A DNA stretch of 64,000 nt from Candidatus Gastranaerophilales bacterium. Its GTDB lineage: Bacteria; Cyanobacteriota; Vampirovibrionia; Gastranaerophilales; Gastranaerophilaceae. The notes under the pieces were generated by a model, which did not search any database, was not told the origin of the DNA, and was given only the letters and a program-made list of their open reading frames with translations. Positions 17,983-26,533 of the stretch are shown here, piece by piece. Positions within the stretch are counted from its first letter, which is position 1, and each line of letters starts with the position of its first letter. The stretch is taken from the NCBI GenBank assembly GCA_944323995.1, contig CALUUN010000003.1, positions 62,001 through 126,000 of the forward strand, given 5' to 3'. The position numbers were made by a program, and so were the translations under genes.

Positions 17983-18006
17983 CGGGATTTTTCAAGAAAA
18001 AGCCCG
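17983..18006 (+). promoter_or_regulatory. Leader hairpin before the SLH gene
   Basis: CGGG-a-TTTTT-CAAG-AAAAA-g-CCCG stem-loop ending about 8 nt before the GGAGGT ribosome binding site of the SLH gene. Such a hairpin could stabilise the mRNA of an abundant surface protein; inferred. Confidence 0.45.
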
Positions 18007-18025
18007 CAAACACAAGGAGGTAAAA

Positions 18026-20080
18026 ATGACTATTAAAAAACTTACTGTGGCAGCTGCAATTGCCGTTGGAATAGCAACGTGTTCCTTGAATCAAGCAATG
18101 GCGGCTTGCCCTTGTGCAGAGCCGTTACCGACAGTAACAGGGCCTGCATGTCCGATTGAAGAACAAATGCCCGTTGTAACAGGCGGCGCATGTCCGTGCG
18201 AAAAGCCGGCACCAAAATGCAATACCTGCAAAAAAGCATTGCCTGATTGCGATTGCAAAAAACCTGCACCTTGCGACGACCCTTGTCCGCCAAAAGACAA
18301 AAAATCCGACTGCGGATGTCCTGATGAAATAAGCTGCGACGAACCTGCAGTTCCGGCTTGCGCATTGTGTCCTCAAACAGGAAAACCTGACAGAGCCCAG
18401 ATGAAACAGGTTTACGGTTATCCGCAGGCAATCTACGGTACTAACAACTATGTCGGCGAACCCGCAAACTCAATTTTCTCTACCGAAACCGCATTGAAAG
18501 GTACTTCGTCAAGCAAATTATCATCAAACATCAGCGGCGTAACCGTTGCAACTGACGGCAATATCACAGGCGCTGCTGCTCAAATGCCTTGCTTAAATGA
18601 ATTACCGACAATCAACAACGGTGTTTCGGTAAACAGAAACGAAGCAACTATGGACGGCAACAACTGCCCGATAGATTTTCAATCGTCAAATTCCATTGAT
18701 GCCATTAAAAAATCCTTAGTCCCTTTCGATTTGAAACCGTTCGCTAACCAGACAACAGGTGCGGCAGCAGGTGTTGCAGGCGCATGTATGTTTCCGGATG
18801 TTCCGAACAGCCACTGGGCAGCCTGCGATATCGACAAACTCGCAATGAACGATGTTGTTGTCGGTTATCCGGACGGTCTGTTCAAACCGAACAAAAACAT
18901 TTCGCGCGCCGAATTTGCAACAATGCTTGTTAAAGGTTTCAACCTTGACTCTTGCGGTCTTGAACGCGAAGGCATGTTTACCGATGTTCCGCGCGGAAAC
19001 TGGGCTAACGCAGCAATTGCAAAAGCCGTTGACGAAAACCTTTTAAAAGGCTATCCGAACGGCCAGTTCAGACCTAACAACAACGTAACAAGAGTAGAAG
19101 CTCTTACATCTATTGCAAAAGGTATGACCTGCGACATTGATCAGTGCAAAGCGGATGAAATCTTAAGCAAATATTCTGACGGTGCATCAGTTCCGACATG
19201 GGCAAGAATTCCGGTTGCCAAATCACTGGAAAACGGCGCCCTGAAAGATTCACCGAATCCGAACATGATTATGCCTAACAAAGATGCTTCCCGTGCTGAT
19301 GTTGCTTCAATGATGCAAACTGTTCGTGTCGCTCTCGGCTACGATACAAACCCGAAAACAGCAAACAGCATTTGTCCGGCATGCCCGGTTGACAAAAACG
19401 CATTTGTTCAGGAAGAAGAAATCGTTAAAATTCCTACACTTCAAGTTGAAATGATTGACCAGTTAACCGCAAAATCATCTCATGTAGGCCAATACTTCAG
19501 AGCAAATACCCTTGAAGACGTTACTATTAACGGCGTAACCTATCCTTGCGGTTCTACCGTAACCGGTCAGGTTGTCGAAGTTATCAGACCTTCAGGATGC
19601 GATAAAGGCGCGTTGAAACTTGCGTTTACCGATATCAAAAACGGCGACTGCAAAACCAAATTGCCCAAACAAATCCTGAGTGCTCAAATTAACAAATCCA
19701 AAAACGTAAACCCTGTTGCAAGACTTGTTGAAATGCCGTTCACATGGGCAGGTTCATTAGTCGGTGTAGTCGGCAGAACAGCAGGCGGTATCTTAACAAA
19801 CGTAGGTAACGCAGCCGAAAACGTATCTAATGATGCAGGTTATATGTTAGGCCACGTATTTCAGGGTAAATTCGGTGCCGCAGCCCGTAACCTCGGTGAC
19901 GGATTGTGGGAAACCGTTAAAGCTCCAATCGACGTAACAAGAACAGCATTGTCAGGTACAATGGGATTATTCCAGACAACAGGCGACGAATTTGCTTACC
20001 TTGTTGACCCTCGCGGATATAAAATATCTGCCGTTAATCCAAGAGAACACGTTACTATTGCTTTCGGTTGTAATGAATAA
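18026..20080 (+). CDS. Cys/Pro-rich SLH-domain surface protein
   Basis: 684 residues from ATG 18026, which has GGAGGT upstream; an ATG at 17966 lies before the leader hairpin and is rejected. A signal peptide (residues 1-26, ending NQAMA) precedes about 95 residues with 16 Cys, many as CPC, CNTC or CDC, and repeated (T/V)VTGxACP. Three SLH-like units follow (about residues 255-440): FPDVPNSHWA...VGYPDGLFKPN, FTDVPRGNWA...KGYPNGQFRPN, and a diverged third. The C-terminal 200 residues include glycine-rich hydrophobic segments. SLH domains anchor envelope proteins to cell wall polymers. It lacks an evident porin barrel. Confidence 0.85.
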   Translation: MTIKKLTVAAAIAVGIATCSLNQAMAACPCAEPLPTVTGPACPIEEQMPVVTGGACPCEKPAPKCNTCKKALPDCDCKKPAPCDDPCPPKDKKSDCGCPDEISCDEPAVPACALCPQTGKPDRAQMKQVYGYPQAIYGTNNYVGEPANSIFSTETALKGTSSSKLSSNISGVTVATDGNITGAAAQMPCLNELPTINNGVSVNRNEATMDGNNCPIDFQSSNSIDAIKKSLVPFDLKPFANQTTGAAAGVAGACMFPDVPNSHWAACDIDKLAMNDVVVGYPDGLFKPNKNISRAEFATMLVKGFNLDSCGLEREGMFTDVPRGNWANAAIAKAVDENLLKGYPNGQFRPNNNVTRVEALTSIAKGMTCDIDQCKADEILSKYSDGASVPTWARIPVAKSLENGALKDSPNPNMIMPNKDASRADVASMMQTVRVALGYDTNPKTANSICPACPVDKNAFVQEEEIVKIPTLQVEMIDQLTAKSSHVGQYFRANTLEDVTINGVTYPCGSTVTGQVVEVIRPSGCDKGALKLAFTDIKNGDCKTKLPKQILSAQINKSKNVNPVARLVEMPFTWAGSLVGVVGRTAGGILTNVGNAAENVSNDAGYMLGHVFQGKFGAAARNLGDGLWETVKAPIDVTRTALSGTMGLFQTTGDEFAYLVDPRGYKISAVNPREHVTIAFGCNE

Positions 20081-20166
20081 GGCACGGCGTAATGACGCCA
20101 AAATTGCCGGAATCTTTCCTCACAGGTAAAGATATCAACCCAGTAGTTTAAAAGTTCGTTTGCCTG

Positions 20167-20207
20167 GCAGCGCCCGCCGATATCGGCGGGCGCTGCTCTG
20201 TTTATTT
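20167..20207 (+). terminator. Strong hairpin terminator after the SLH gene
   Basis: A perfect 30-bp GC-rich palindrome (20167-20196, arms GCAGCGCCCGCCGAT) followed by TCTGTTTATTT. The T-tract is imperfect but the stem is exceptionally stable. Confidence 0.7.
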
Positions 20208-20359
20208 AAAAATATCAATTACGTCCGTCCGGCACCTAACGGGTTCGCTTACGCGGCGTTGAAAATCCGCAATGACCGGACGCATTAGACCAATGTCCGG
20301 CATATTCAGGCACTCCGGTAATGGCAATAAAACGGCAGCTTAGTTAATTTTTCGCGGTT
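20208..20359. other. Intergenic region with nested, competing inverted repeats
   Basis: CGTCCGG (20226-20232) can pair with CCGGACG (20276-20282), enclosing GCGG/CCGC; the same CCGGAC can instead pair with GTCCGG (20295-20300). GC content is above the surroundings. No gene seen; a REP-like repeat or structured RNA is possible. Confidence 0.35.
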
Positions 20360-21520
20360 TTAGAGTGCGCGGATAATTGATTTGATATTTTCATCGGTAA
20401 TCTTTAAAAGCGCAACCGTTTTTGCCGTGTCGTCAAGATTATTCAATGATTTCAAAATTTCTGCGGTTTTCAGAATTATTGTCTGGTTACTGCATTTTAA
20501 AAGTTCGCGGATTGCCATCAAATCTTGCGCAAAATCAAGCGCCGTATATACAAACGGGCTGTCCTCGCGCAATTCTGCGTTAACTTTTGAGAGCAATTCT
20601 TTTTTATCCGTGTTCAAAAGAAGTTTTTTTATGTCTTGAATTTCGTTTCTGGTGTCTTTATCTTCATCAAAAAGGTATTCATCGTTTTCTGTAAGAGTTT
20701 CAAACTTTTCACGCGCGTTCAACAGAACAACTGCCGCACGTGAATCTTCATACTTTGTTTCAATAAATTCAAGCACATCGAACAGTTCAAAGTCAAATAC
20801 CTGAGAAAGCCCCAGAATTTCGCCAAGCCCGTTTATGATATAATTTACAACCAATAGGCCGTTTTCAAAGTCGTTTTCAAGAATATTAAAAATACTTTCA
20901 AGATAAGGAATTTCACCGGCAATATTTTCAGCCATGGCGGAATTTTTCATAGCGTCGATAATTCCTTGAAGCGACTCTTTTTTGCCGTATGCGGTAAGGA
21001 ATTTTACCGCCAAAAGTTTTTCAAAATCATCATTTGATTTCAATTTTTCAAGCGCTTCATTGTACGAACTTTCTTCATTCATGGCAGACAGCGTAACCGC
21101 GCAGTTTGTGTTCAAATACTCGTTATCCGTATAAGAATTTTTTTTCAAAAACTCAATTGCCAGCGGATCTTGAATATATGAGAAAAACTTTGCCGCATAA
21201 GTTTTTTCATCATCCGTCCCGTTTTCCAAAAGCCCCAGCATTTTGTCGGTTAAATCTTCATCAGCATAGCGGGCAAGAGTTGAGGTTATAAATTCTTCGT
21301 ATGAGGGCGAATAGTATTTCAAAAAAGTTAAAAGAGTCTGCCAGTTGTGTTCGTTTGTAGCTTTTTCAAGCCTTCCGGCAACGTTTTGTTTTACAAAATC
21401 AAACAGAAAACTGTCTTTTTCAACAAGTTCGGCGAAAAGTTTTTCGTCAGCAGTGTCCATAATATGGCGTGCAGCATATTCATACTCACGCGGATTTTTT
21501 CCGGTTAGTTTTTTAAACAT
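20360..21520 (-). CDS. Helical-repeat (HEAT-like) protein of unknown function
   Basis: 386 residues, acidic, almost entirely alpha-helical, with irregular HEAT/armadillo-like pairs such as FLKKNSYTDNEYLNTNCAVT and ALEKLKSNDDFEKLLAVKFL. There is no signal peptide or membrane segment, and Cys is rare. It begins MFKKLTGKNPREYEYAARHI. It sits 8 nt downstream of the DprA-like gene on the same strand, so both are probably one operon. I do not recognise a defined family; a scaffold role is the most that can be said. Confidence 0.65.
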   Translation of the reverse strand: MFKKLTGKNPREYEYAARHIMDTADEKLFAELVEKDSFLFDFVKQNVAGRLEKATNEHNWQTLLTFLKYYSPSYEEFITSTLARYADEDLTDKMLGLLENGTDDEKTYAAKFFSYIQDPLAIEFLKKNSYTDNEYLNTNCAVTLSAMNEESSYNEALEKLKSNDDFEKLLAVKFLTAYGKKESLQGIIDAMKNSAMAENIAGEIPYLESIFNILENDFENGLLVVNYIINGLGEILGLSQVFDFELFDVLEFIETKYEDSRAAVVLLNAREKFETLTENDEYLFDEDKDTRNEIQDIKKLLLNTDKKELLSKVNAELREDSPFVYTALDFAQDLMAIRELLKCSNQTIILKTAEILKSLNNLDDTAKTVALLKITDENIKSIIRAL

Positions 21521-21528
21521 ATATACGC

Positions 21529-22116
21529 CTAATCAAGATAAAATACAGTAATGACTTTGTGCCCTTCTTCCGCGTATTGAACAGCGTTGTGAAGAGTTTT
21601 ACTTGTATGAGAAAGGAAGCATATCAACTGGTTGCAGTCGTCAATAATTTCTCTGTTGCAGACTCGTGAAGCATCAGCAAGAGTCATCATTGCGCGGTCA
21701 GCGTGTTCAACAATATTGGGAACGCCTATGAGCTGATCCTGAACATCAGACGGCTGCTGGCCTATTGTCTGCGGCAGAATAACCTTAAGTTTGTCCGGAT
21801 TAGCCTTCATAGCACCGCGGATAGCAGCTGCGTTTGTACCTGAAGATCCGCCGGAGGTGATTATTATATTACCCTGTCTTACAAGTGCCGTAGCAAGGGT
21901 TTCAATCATCTGCTGGTGGGTAATCGGAAGGTTGCGGCTTCCGATAATTGCAATGCGTTTTGCGGATTGTTTGATTGTCGCAAGTTCCATTGCAAGTTCG
22001 TCGACAGTATTCGGTGAGTCCGATTTGATGGTGTCCATATCATCATCTATAGGTACAACAATTGAACTTTGTTTTTCTTTGTCATCATCCTTTGAACTCA
22101 TTAAAATTTCTGTCAT
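21529..22116 (-). CDS. DNA recombination-mediator protein A-like (DprA-like Rossmann) protein
   Basis: 195 residues. After an acidic 45-residue N-terminus comes a single Rossmann-like domain: RIAIIGSRNLPITHQQMIE, GNIIITSGGSSGTNAAAIRG and KVILPQTIGQQ, then CNQLICFLSH. This matches the short 'DNA recombination-mediator protein A' family common in Cyanobacteria, and it lacks the SAM and winged-helix domains of canonical DprA. Whether it handles DNA or a nucleotide is not established. Start at ATG 22116 behind AGGTAGGA rather than TTG 22134. It supports a cyanobacterial-lineage origin of this window. Confidence 0.8.
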   Translation of the reverse strand: MTEILMSSKDDDKEKQSSIVVPIDDDMDTIKSDSPNTVDELAMELATIKQSAKRIAIIGSRNLPITHQQMIETLATALVRQGNIIITSGGSSGTNAAAIRGAMKANPDKLKVILPQTIGQQPSDVQDQLIGVPNIVEHADRAMMTLADASRVCNREIIDDCNQLICFLSHTSKTLHNAVQYAEEGHKVITVFYLD

Positions 22117-22195
22117 TTTTCCTACCTTTTGCAATTAATATTTTTTTCGATTATTATGATTATAGCATGAAAAACATATTTTGGGAATAGGGTTT

Positions 22196-24676
22196 GTGGA
22201 AAATATATTAGAAAATCTTAATAAGGAACAGAGAGAAGCTGTAGAAACGGTCAAAGGGCCGTTGTTAATTCTCGCCGGCGCAGGTTCGGGCAAAACAAAA
22301 GTTTTGACGACAAGAATTGCCTATTTGATACAAAATAATTACGCAAGAGCGCGTGATATACTTGCCGTAACTTTTACAAACAAAGCTGCAAGAGAAATGA
22401 AAGAACGTCTGGGCGGTATTCTCGGTGAAGATACCGTAAAATACATGTGGGTCGGTACTTTTCACGGAATTTGCGGAAGAATTTTGCGCGAAAATATTGA
22501 GCAGTACAGTTTTCAATCAGGCAAAAAATTGGACAGAAATTTTACCATTTATGACGAAAACGATTCTGTTGCGGTTATAAAACAGGCCGTTAAAAAATTG
22601 AATGTCGATGACAAAATTTATCAGCCGAAACTCGTAAAAGCGGTTATCTCCAATGCAAAAAACAAAATGCAGGACGCATACACCTTTGCGACTTTTGCAA
22701 GAGATTTTAAATCGCAGAAAATCGCACAGATTTTTGAAGAGTACGAAAATATTTTGAACAACAACAACGCAATTGATTTTGATGACATGCTTTTGTTGAC
22801 CGTAAAACTTCTTGAACAAAACGCTCAGGTCAGAGAATATTATTTTAATAAATTTAAACATATTCTTGTTGATGAGTATCAGGACACAAACCTTGCTCAA
22901 TACAAACTTGTCAATATGCTCTATACAAACTTGCAATCCGACATCCCGCCGGAACGCTCCCTGTGCGTCGTGGGAGATGTTGATCAGTCTATTTACAGCT
23001 GGCGCGGCGCGGATTATACGATTATTCTGAATTTTCAAAAAGATTTCAGAAACGCAAAATTAATAAAACTTGAGCAAAACTACCGCTCAACCGCTAATAT
23101 TTTGAATGTTGCAAACGCAATTATTGAGAACAATCAGGAACGTGTCGAAAAATATTTGTATTCCCAAAAAGGCGACGGTGAACTGATTGATTACTACGAG
23201 GCACAGGACGAAGCCGACGAAGCCAATTTTATTGTAAGCAAAATCAGGCAGAACAGCGGCGGAGATTATAACCGTTATGCAATCTTGTACCGTACAAATT
23301 CGCAATCCCGTGCGCTTGAAGAAGCCTGCATGGCAGCCGGAATTCCCTACAGAATTTACGGCGGTCTGAAATTCTACGACCGTAAAGAAATCAAAGATAT
23401 AATTGCATATTTGCGCTTAATCTATAACACTGACGATTCCCAGAGTTTAAGACGTATCATAAACGTTCCCAAACGCGCAATCGGTGAAACCACGGTTAAA
23501 AATCTTCAAAAATATGCCGACGAAAAAGATTTGAGCCTGTTTCAGGCAATTTTGGAACTTGATGAGGACAGCGAAATACCTTCCAAAACTCAAAGTAAAT
23601 TGAAAGATTTTGCGGCGCTTATTTTGAGGTTCCGTGATGCACAAAAGAGCTATAATTTGAGAGAATTTGTAACTCTTGTAATTGAAAAAACGGGTTATCT
23701 GGCTGAATTACAACTTCAAAACACACCGGAAGCCGACGCTGATATTGAAAACCTTCAAGAGCTCGTAAACGTTGCCGAAGAGTTTGAACCCGAAGAACTT
23801 GACAACGCGCTCGGCGAATTTTTGCAGCAGGTTGCACTCGTATCTGATGTTGACGGGATGGATAACATCGCAAATAACGTTACTCTGATGACATTACACT
23901 CGGCAAAAGGTCTGGAATTTCCGGTTGTATTTTTGGCCGGCATGGATGAAGGAGTTTTTCCGCACCAGAGAACTTTCAATTCGCCGTCTGAAATTGAAGA
24001 AGAACGCAGACTTATGTATGTCGGGGTTACGCGTGCGGAAGAAAAACTCTATCTGATTTCCGCAAAACGCCGCCAGATGTGGGGTGAATACAAATATTAC
24101 AACCCTTCAAGATTTATTGACGAAATTCCGCACAAACTCCTTGAAATGTCTGCATTTGAAGGCAGAAGCGAAAATTCTTCAACTTTCCGCGATGCTGTTT
24201 CGCGCGCAAAAACCGGAGATTCCGGAAGAAATTATTCCACGGTTCAATCTGACAGCTACGGTTATGTAAAACCCTCAACCGGTTTCGGCAGAGGTTTTGT
24301 CGCCCCGCAAAAACGCGAAATCTCTAACAGAACTCCGGCTCGTACAATACTTGTTAAATCCAAAGCCAACAAACAAAAAGATGAGGAAAAAGTTAAAGAA
24401 TTTTTCAAAGACAACGCAATCAAACGCATGGTCGAAGAACGTAAAAGAAAAAATCAGGAAGAACTCCTCCGCGAACAGGAAAAACAACGCGAGCGCGAAA
24501 ATACATCAATTGATTATGTTTTCAATACGGGAGAAAGAGTTTTTCACGAAAAACTCGGTGTCGGGCATATAACAGATGTTATGACTGTGGGCGAAAGTAT
24601 AATGTATACAATTGATTTTGGCAAAATGGGCAAAAAAGCCATGGATGCGGCTTATGCAAAGCTGAAAAAGTTTTAG
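22196..24676 (+). CDS. pcrA: UvrD/PcrA-type superfamily 1 DNA helicase
   Basis: About 826 residues. Motif I (LAGAGSGKT), motif Ia (AVTFTNKAAREMKER), motif II (LVDEYQDTN), motif III (VVGDVDQSIYSWRGA), motif IV (LEQNYRST), motif V (LMTLHSAKGLEFPVVFLAG) and motif VI (EERRLMYVGVTRA) are all present, so it is an intact 3'-5' helicase for repair and displacement. A Lys/Glu-rich linker near the end leads to a C-terminal tudor-like module (FHEKLGVGHITDVM) as in PcrA. The start is uncertain: GTG 22196 or in-frame TTG 22181, neither with a good ribosome binding site. Confidence 0.93.
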   Translation: MENILENLNKEQREAVETVKGPLLILAGAGSGKTKVLTTRIAYLIQNNYARARDILAVTFTNKAAREMKERLGGILGEDTVKYMWVGTFHGICGRILRENIEQYSFQSGKKLDRNFTIYDENDSVAVIKQAVKKLNVDDKIYQPKLVKAVISNAKNKMQDAYTFATFARDFKSQKIAQIFEEYENILNNNNAIDFDDMLLLTVKLLEQNAQVREYYFNKFKHILVDEYQDTNLAQYKLVNMLYTNLQSDIPPERSLCVVGDVDQSIYSWRGADYTIILNFQKDFRNAKLIKLEQNYRSTANILNVANAIIENNQERVEKYLYSQKGDGELIDYYEAQDEADEANFIVSKIRQNSGGDYNRYAILYRTNSQSRALEEACMAAGIPYRIYGGLKFYDRKEIKDIIAYLRLIYNTDDSQSLRRIINVPKRAIGETTVKNLQKYADEKDLSLFQAILELDEDSEIPSKTQSKLKDFAALILRFRDAQKSYNLREFVTLVIEKTGYLAELQLQNTPEADADIENLQELVNVAEEFEPEELDNALGEFLQQVALVSDVDGMDNIANNVTLMTLHSAKGLEFPVVFLAGMDEGVFPHQRTFNSPSEIEEERRLMYVGVTRAEEKLYLISAKRRQMWGEYKYYNPSRFIDEIPHKLLEMSAFEGRSENSSTFRDAVSRAKTGDSGRNYSTVQSDSYGYVKPSTGFGRGFVAPQKREISNRTPARTILVKSKANKQKDEEKVKEFFKDNAIKRMVEERKRKNQEELLREQEKQRERENTSIDYVFNTGERVFHEKLGVGHITDVMTVGESIMYTIDFGKMGKKAMDAAYAKLKKF

Positions 24677-24684
24677 GCTGCACC

Positions 24685-24713
24685 TTGATAACACCGTAAT
24701 TTGTTGATAAAAT
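24685..24713 (+). promoter_or_regulatory. Leaderless-type promoter of the DUF2400 gene
   Basis: TTGATA (24685-24690), exactly 17 nt, TAAAAT (24708-24713), 6 nt (AATGCC), ATG 24720. One of the clearest examples of the pattern. Confidence 0.75.
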
Positions 24714-24719
24714 AATGCC

Positions 24720-25463
24720 ATGATTACAAAGACCGAAATTGATAATCTTGTTAAAAAATACGAAACCGAAGATTTTATAAAAGACGATCCCGTGCGGTTT
24801 CCGAACCGGTTTAAAAATAAAAAAGATATTGAAATTGCAGGGTTCATCGCCTCTCTTGTCGCTTACGGCAGACGTGATGTTTTTGTGAAGAAACTTGATG
24901 AATTATTTAATCTTGCCCAAAATGAACCGTTGAATTTTATTTTGAATTTTGAGCCTGAAATTCTTGGAAATTTCAATTACCGATTCGGAAAACCTGACGA
25001 TTTTGCAAAAATATTTTCCGTCATGCGTACTCTTTATCGAAACGACGGCGGACTTGAGGAGCTTTTTAAATTCGGTTATGAAAATCCGCAGGATAACAAT
25101 ATGTTTATACCTGTCACGGATTATTTTTATTCACGCGTAAAAGACGCAGGTCAGGGGTTTTATTTTATGCTTCCGAATCCGAGAAACGGAGGCGCAATGA
25201 AACGTATGTGTATGTTTTTGCGCTGGATGGTGCGGAAAGGGCCGGTAGATTTCGGTCTGTGGGATTTTATGAAGCCGTCGGAATTGTTAATCCCTCTGGA
25301 TGTACATGTCGCAAGAATTTCACGCGAGATGGGACTTTTAACAAGAACCTCAAACGATTTTAAGGCGGTATTGGAATTAACCGAAAATCTGCGCAAACTT
25401 GATCCGGATGACCCTGTTAAATATGATTTTGCCATGTTCGGCTACGGTGTAAACAAAAAATAA
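24720..25463 (+). CDS. TIGR02757/DUF2400 family protein
   Basis: 247 residues. The early segment KDDPVRFPNRFKNKKDIEIAGFIAS with AYGRRD, and the later PVDFGLWDFMKPSELLIPLD and VHVARISREMGL, are characteristic of the TIGR02757 family of unknown function. The fold suggests relation to helix-hairpin-helix DNA glycosylases (LDVHVARISR), but no catalytic role is known to me. No signal peptide. It has its own leaderless promoter just after pcrA and is followed by a hairpin. Confidence 0.85.
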   Translation: MITKTEIDNLVKKYETEDFIKDDPVRFPNRFKNKKDIEIAGFIASLVAYGRRDVFVKKLDELFNLAQNEPLNFILNFEPEILGNFNYRFGKPDDFAKIFSVMRTLYRNDGGLEELFKFGYENPQDNNMFIPVTDYFYSRVKDAGQGFYFMLPNPRNGGAMKRMCMFLRWMVRKGPVDFGLWDFMKPSELLIPLDVHVARISREMGLLTRTSNDFKAVLELTENLRKLDPDDPVKYDFAMFGYGVNKK

Positions 25464-25464
25464 A

Positions 25465-25485
25465 AGGCGGTGGAGGGCACCGCCT
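25465..25485 (-). terminator. Intrinsic terminator for the downstream convergent GGDEF gene
   Basis: AGGCGGTG-CCCTC-CACCGCCT on the minus strand followed by TTTATTTTTTG. On the plus strand the tail is poor in T, so it works best for the minus-strand gene. A second hairpin ACACTTT-CTTT-AAAGTGT lies at about 25499-25518. Confidence 0.7.
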
Positions 25486-25544
25486 ATTAACCAGATATAC
25501 ACACTTTCTTTAAAGTGTTCAGAAAGGAGGATTTTTGAATTGTT

Positions 25545-26417
25545 CTATTCTCCTAAATTAATTTGCGAGAATTGAACAATTTTGTTTTTGCCGCGTTTTT
25601 TTGCGTTGTACAAAGCGTGTTCCGCATAACGGATTATGGTATTTGCGTCCTCTTCAGCGCCTTCAATGCAAGGATAAGTCGAAATTCCGCCCGAGATTGT
25701 AATCGGGTGTCTTTCTTCTTCGCCTGCCGGAATAAATTCCATTCTTTCTATGTCGCGTCTGAATCTTTCGGCAAAAAGGAATGCATTGTCTTCCGATGTG
25801 TTCGGCAAAATAAGCAAAAATTCTTCGTCGCCGTATCTTGTCAATACATCTTCTTTTCTTATAAGCTGTTTGAGCTTGTCTGCGATTGAACGTAAAAGCA
25901 CGTCGCCCCATTCATATCCGTAAATATCGTTTACAACTTTGAAAAAGTCAAGGTCGAACAACAGGCATGAAAGGCTTGTTCCGTAACGTCTTGCACGTGA
26001 AATTTCCTGCTCCAGACGTTCGTTTAAGTATTTTCTGTTGTGAAGTCCGGTGAGTTCGTCGGTTGTAGATACAACTTTTAATTTTTCTCTCAAATCTCTG
26101 ATTTTCAAAAGACAATTTGCACGGATTAAAAGTTCGTCATTGTCAACAGGTGTTTTTATAAAATCAAATGCAACCGATCTTACTGTTGTGCCTTTGAACA
26201 CCTCTCCGACAAACAAAACAGGCACCTTAAATTTTGTTACCATCAAAACATCTTTTATATCAGGCACACTTTCTATAACAAGCATTGCCGGATTTAATGT
26301 TTCATAGTCTTTTAATTTATCCGCGTTTTCTATTCTTATGTTTGTATCGTCAATCTTTGCAAGTACGTCAGCAAGACTTGAAGAATTTTTGTCAGTGTAT
26401 ACTATAATATTTCTCAT
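25545..26417 (-). CDS. Response-regulator-like GGDEF protein with altered signature (GDEEF)
   Basis: 290 residues from ATG 26417, preceded by AGGGAAA. Residues 1-115 are a receiver-like domain that keeps a Lys in FIKTPVD but has no clear phospho-acceptor Asp. The GGDEF domain begins DELTGLHNRKYLNERL and has FDLDFFKVVNDIYG, but the active-site loop is RYGDEEF, so the second Gly of GGDEF is Asp. The downstream helix and strands are normal. Diguanylate cyclase activity is possible but doubtful. No inhibitory RxxD motif was identified with confidence. Confidence 0.85.
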   Translation of the reverse strand: MRNIIVYTDKNSSSLADVLAKIDDTNIRIENADKLKDYETLNPAMLVIESVPDIKDVLMVTKFKVPVLFVGEVFKGTTVRSVAFDFIKTPVDNDELLIRANCLLKIRDLREKLKVVSTTDELTGLHNRKYLNERLEQEISRARRYGTSLSCLLFDLDFFKVVNDIYGYEWGDVLLRSIADKLKQLIRKEDVLTRYGDEEFLLILPNTSEDNAFLFAERFRRDIERMEFIPAGEEERHPITISGGISTYPCIEGAEEDANTIIRYAEHALYNAKKRGKNKIVQFSQINLGE

Positions 26418-26533
26418 GGAAATTTCCCTTACATTACTCTCATTTAAAGTGTAACACAGCGCGCATGGCAAATCAAAATTGTTACATTTGTTTAACAAAA
26501 TTTATGCTAATATATGCCTTAAAGGAATAAAAA

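Noticed and set aside
20226-20282. CCTAAC and GTT-containing inverted repeats resembling an integron attC site
   Set aside because: Core sites do not match the RYYYAAC/GTTRRRY pairs, and no integrase or cassette array is present.
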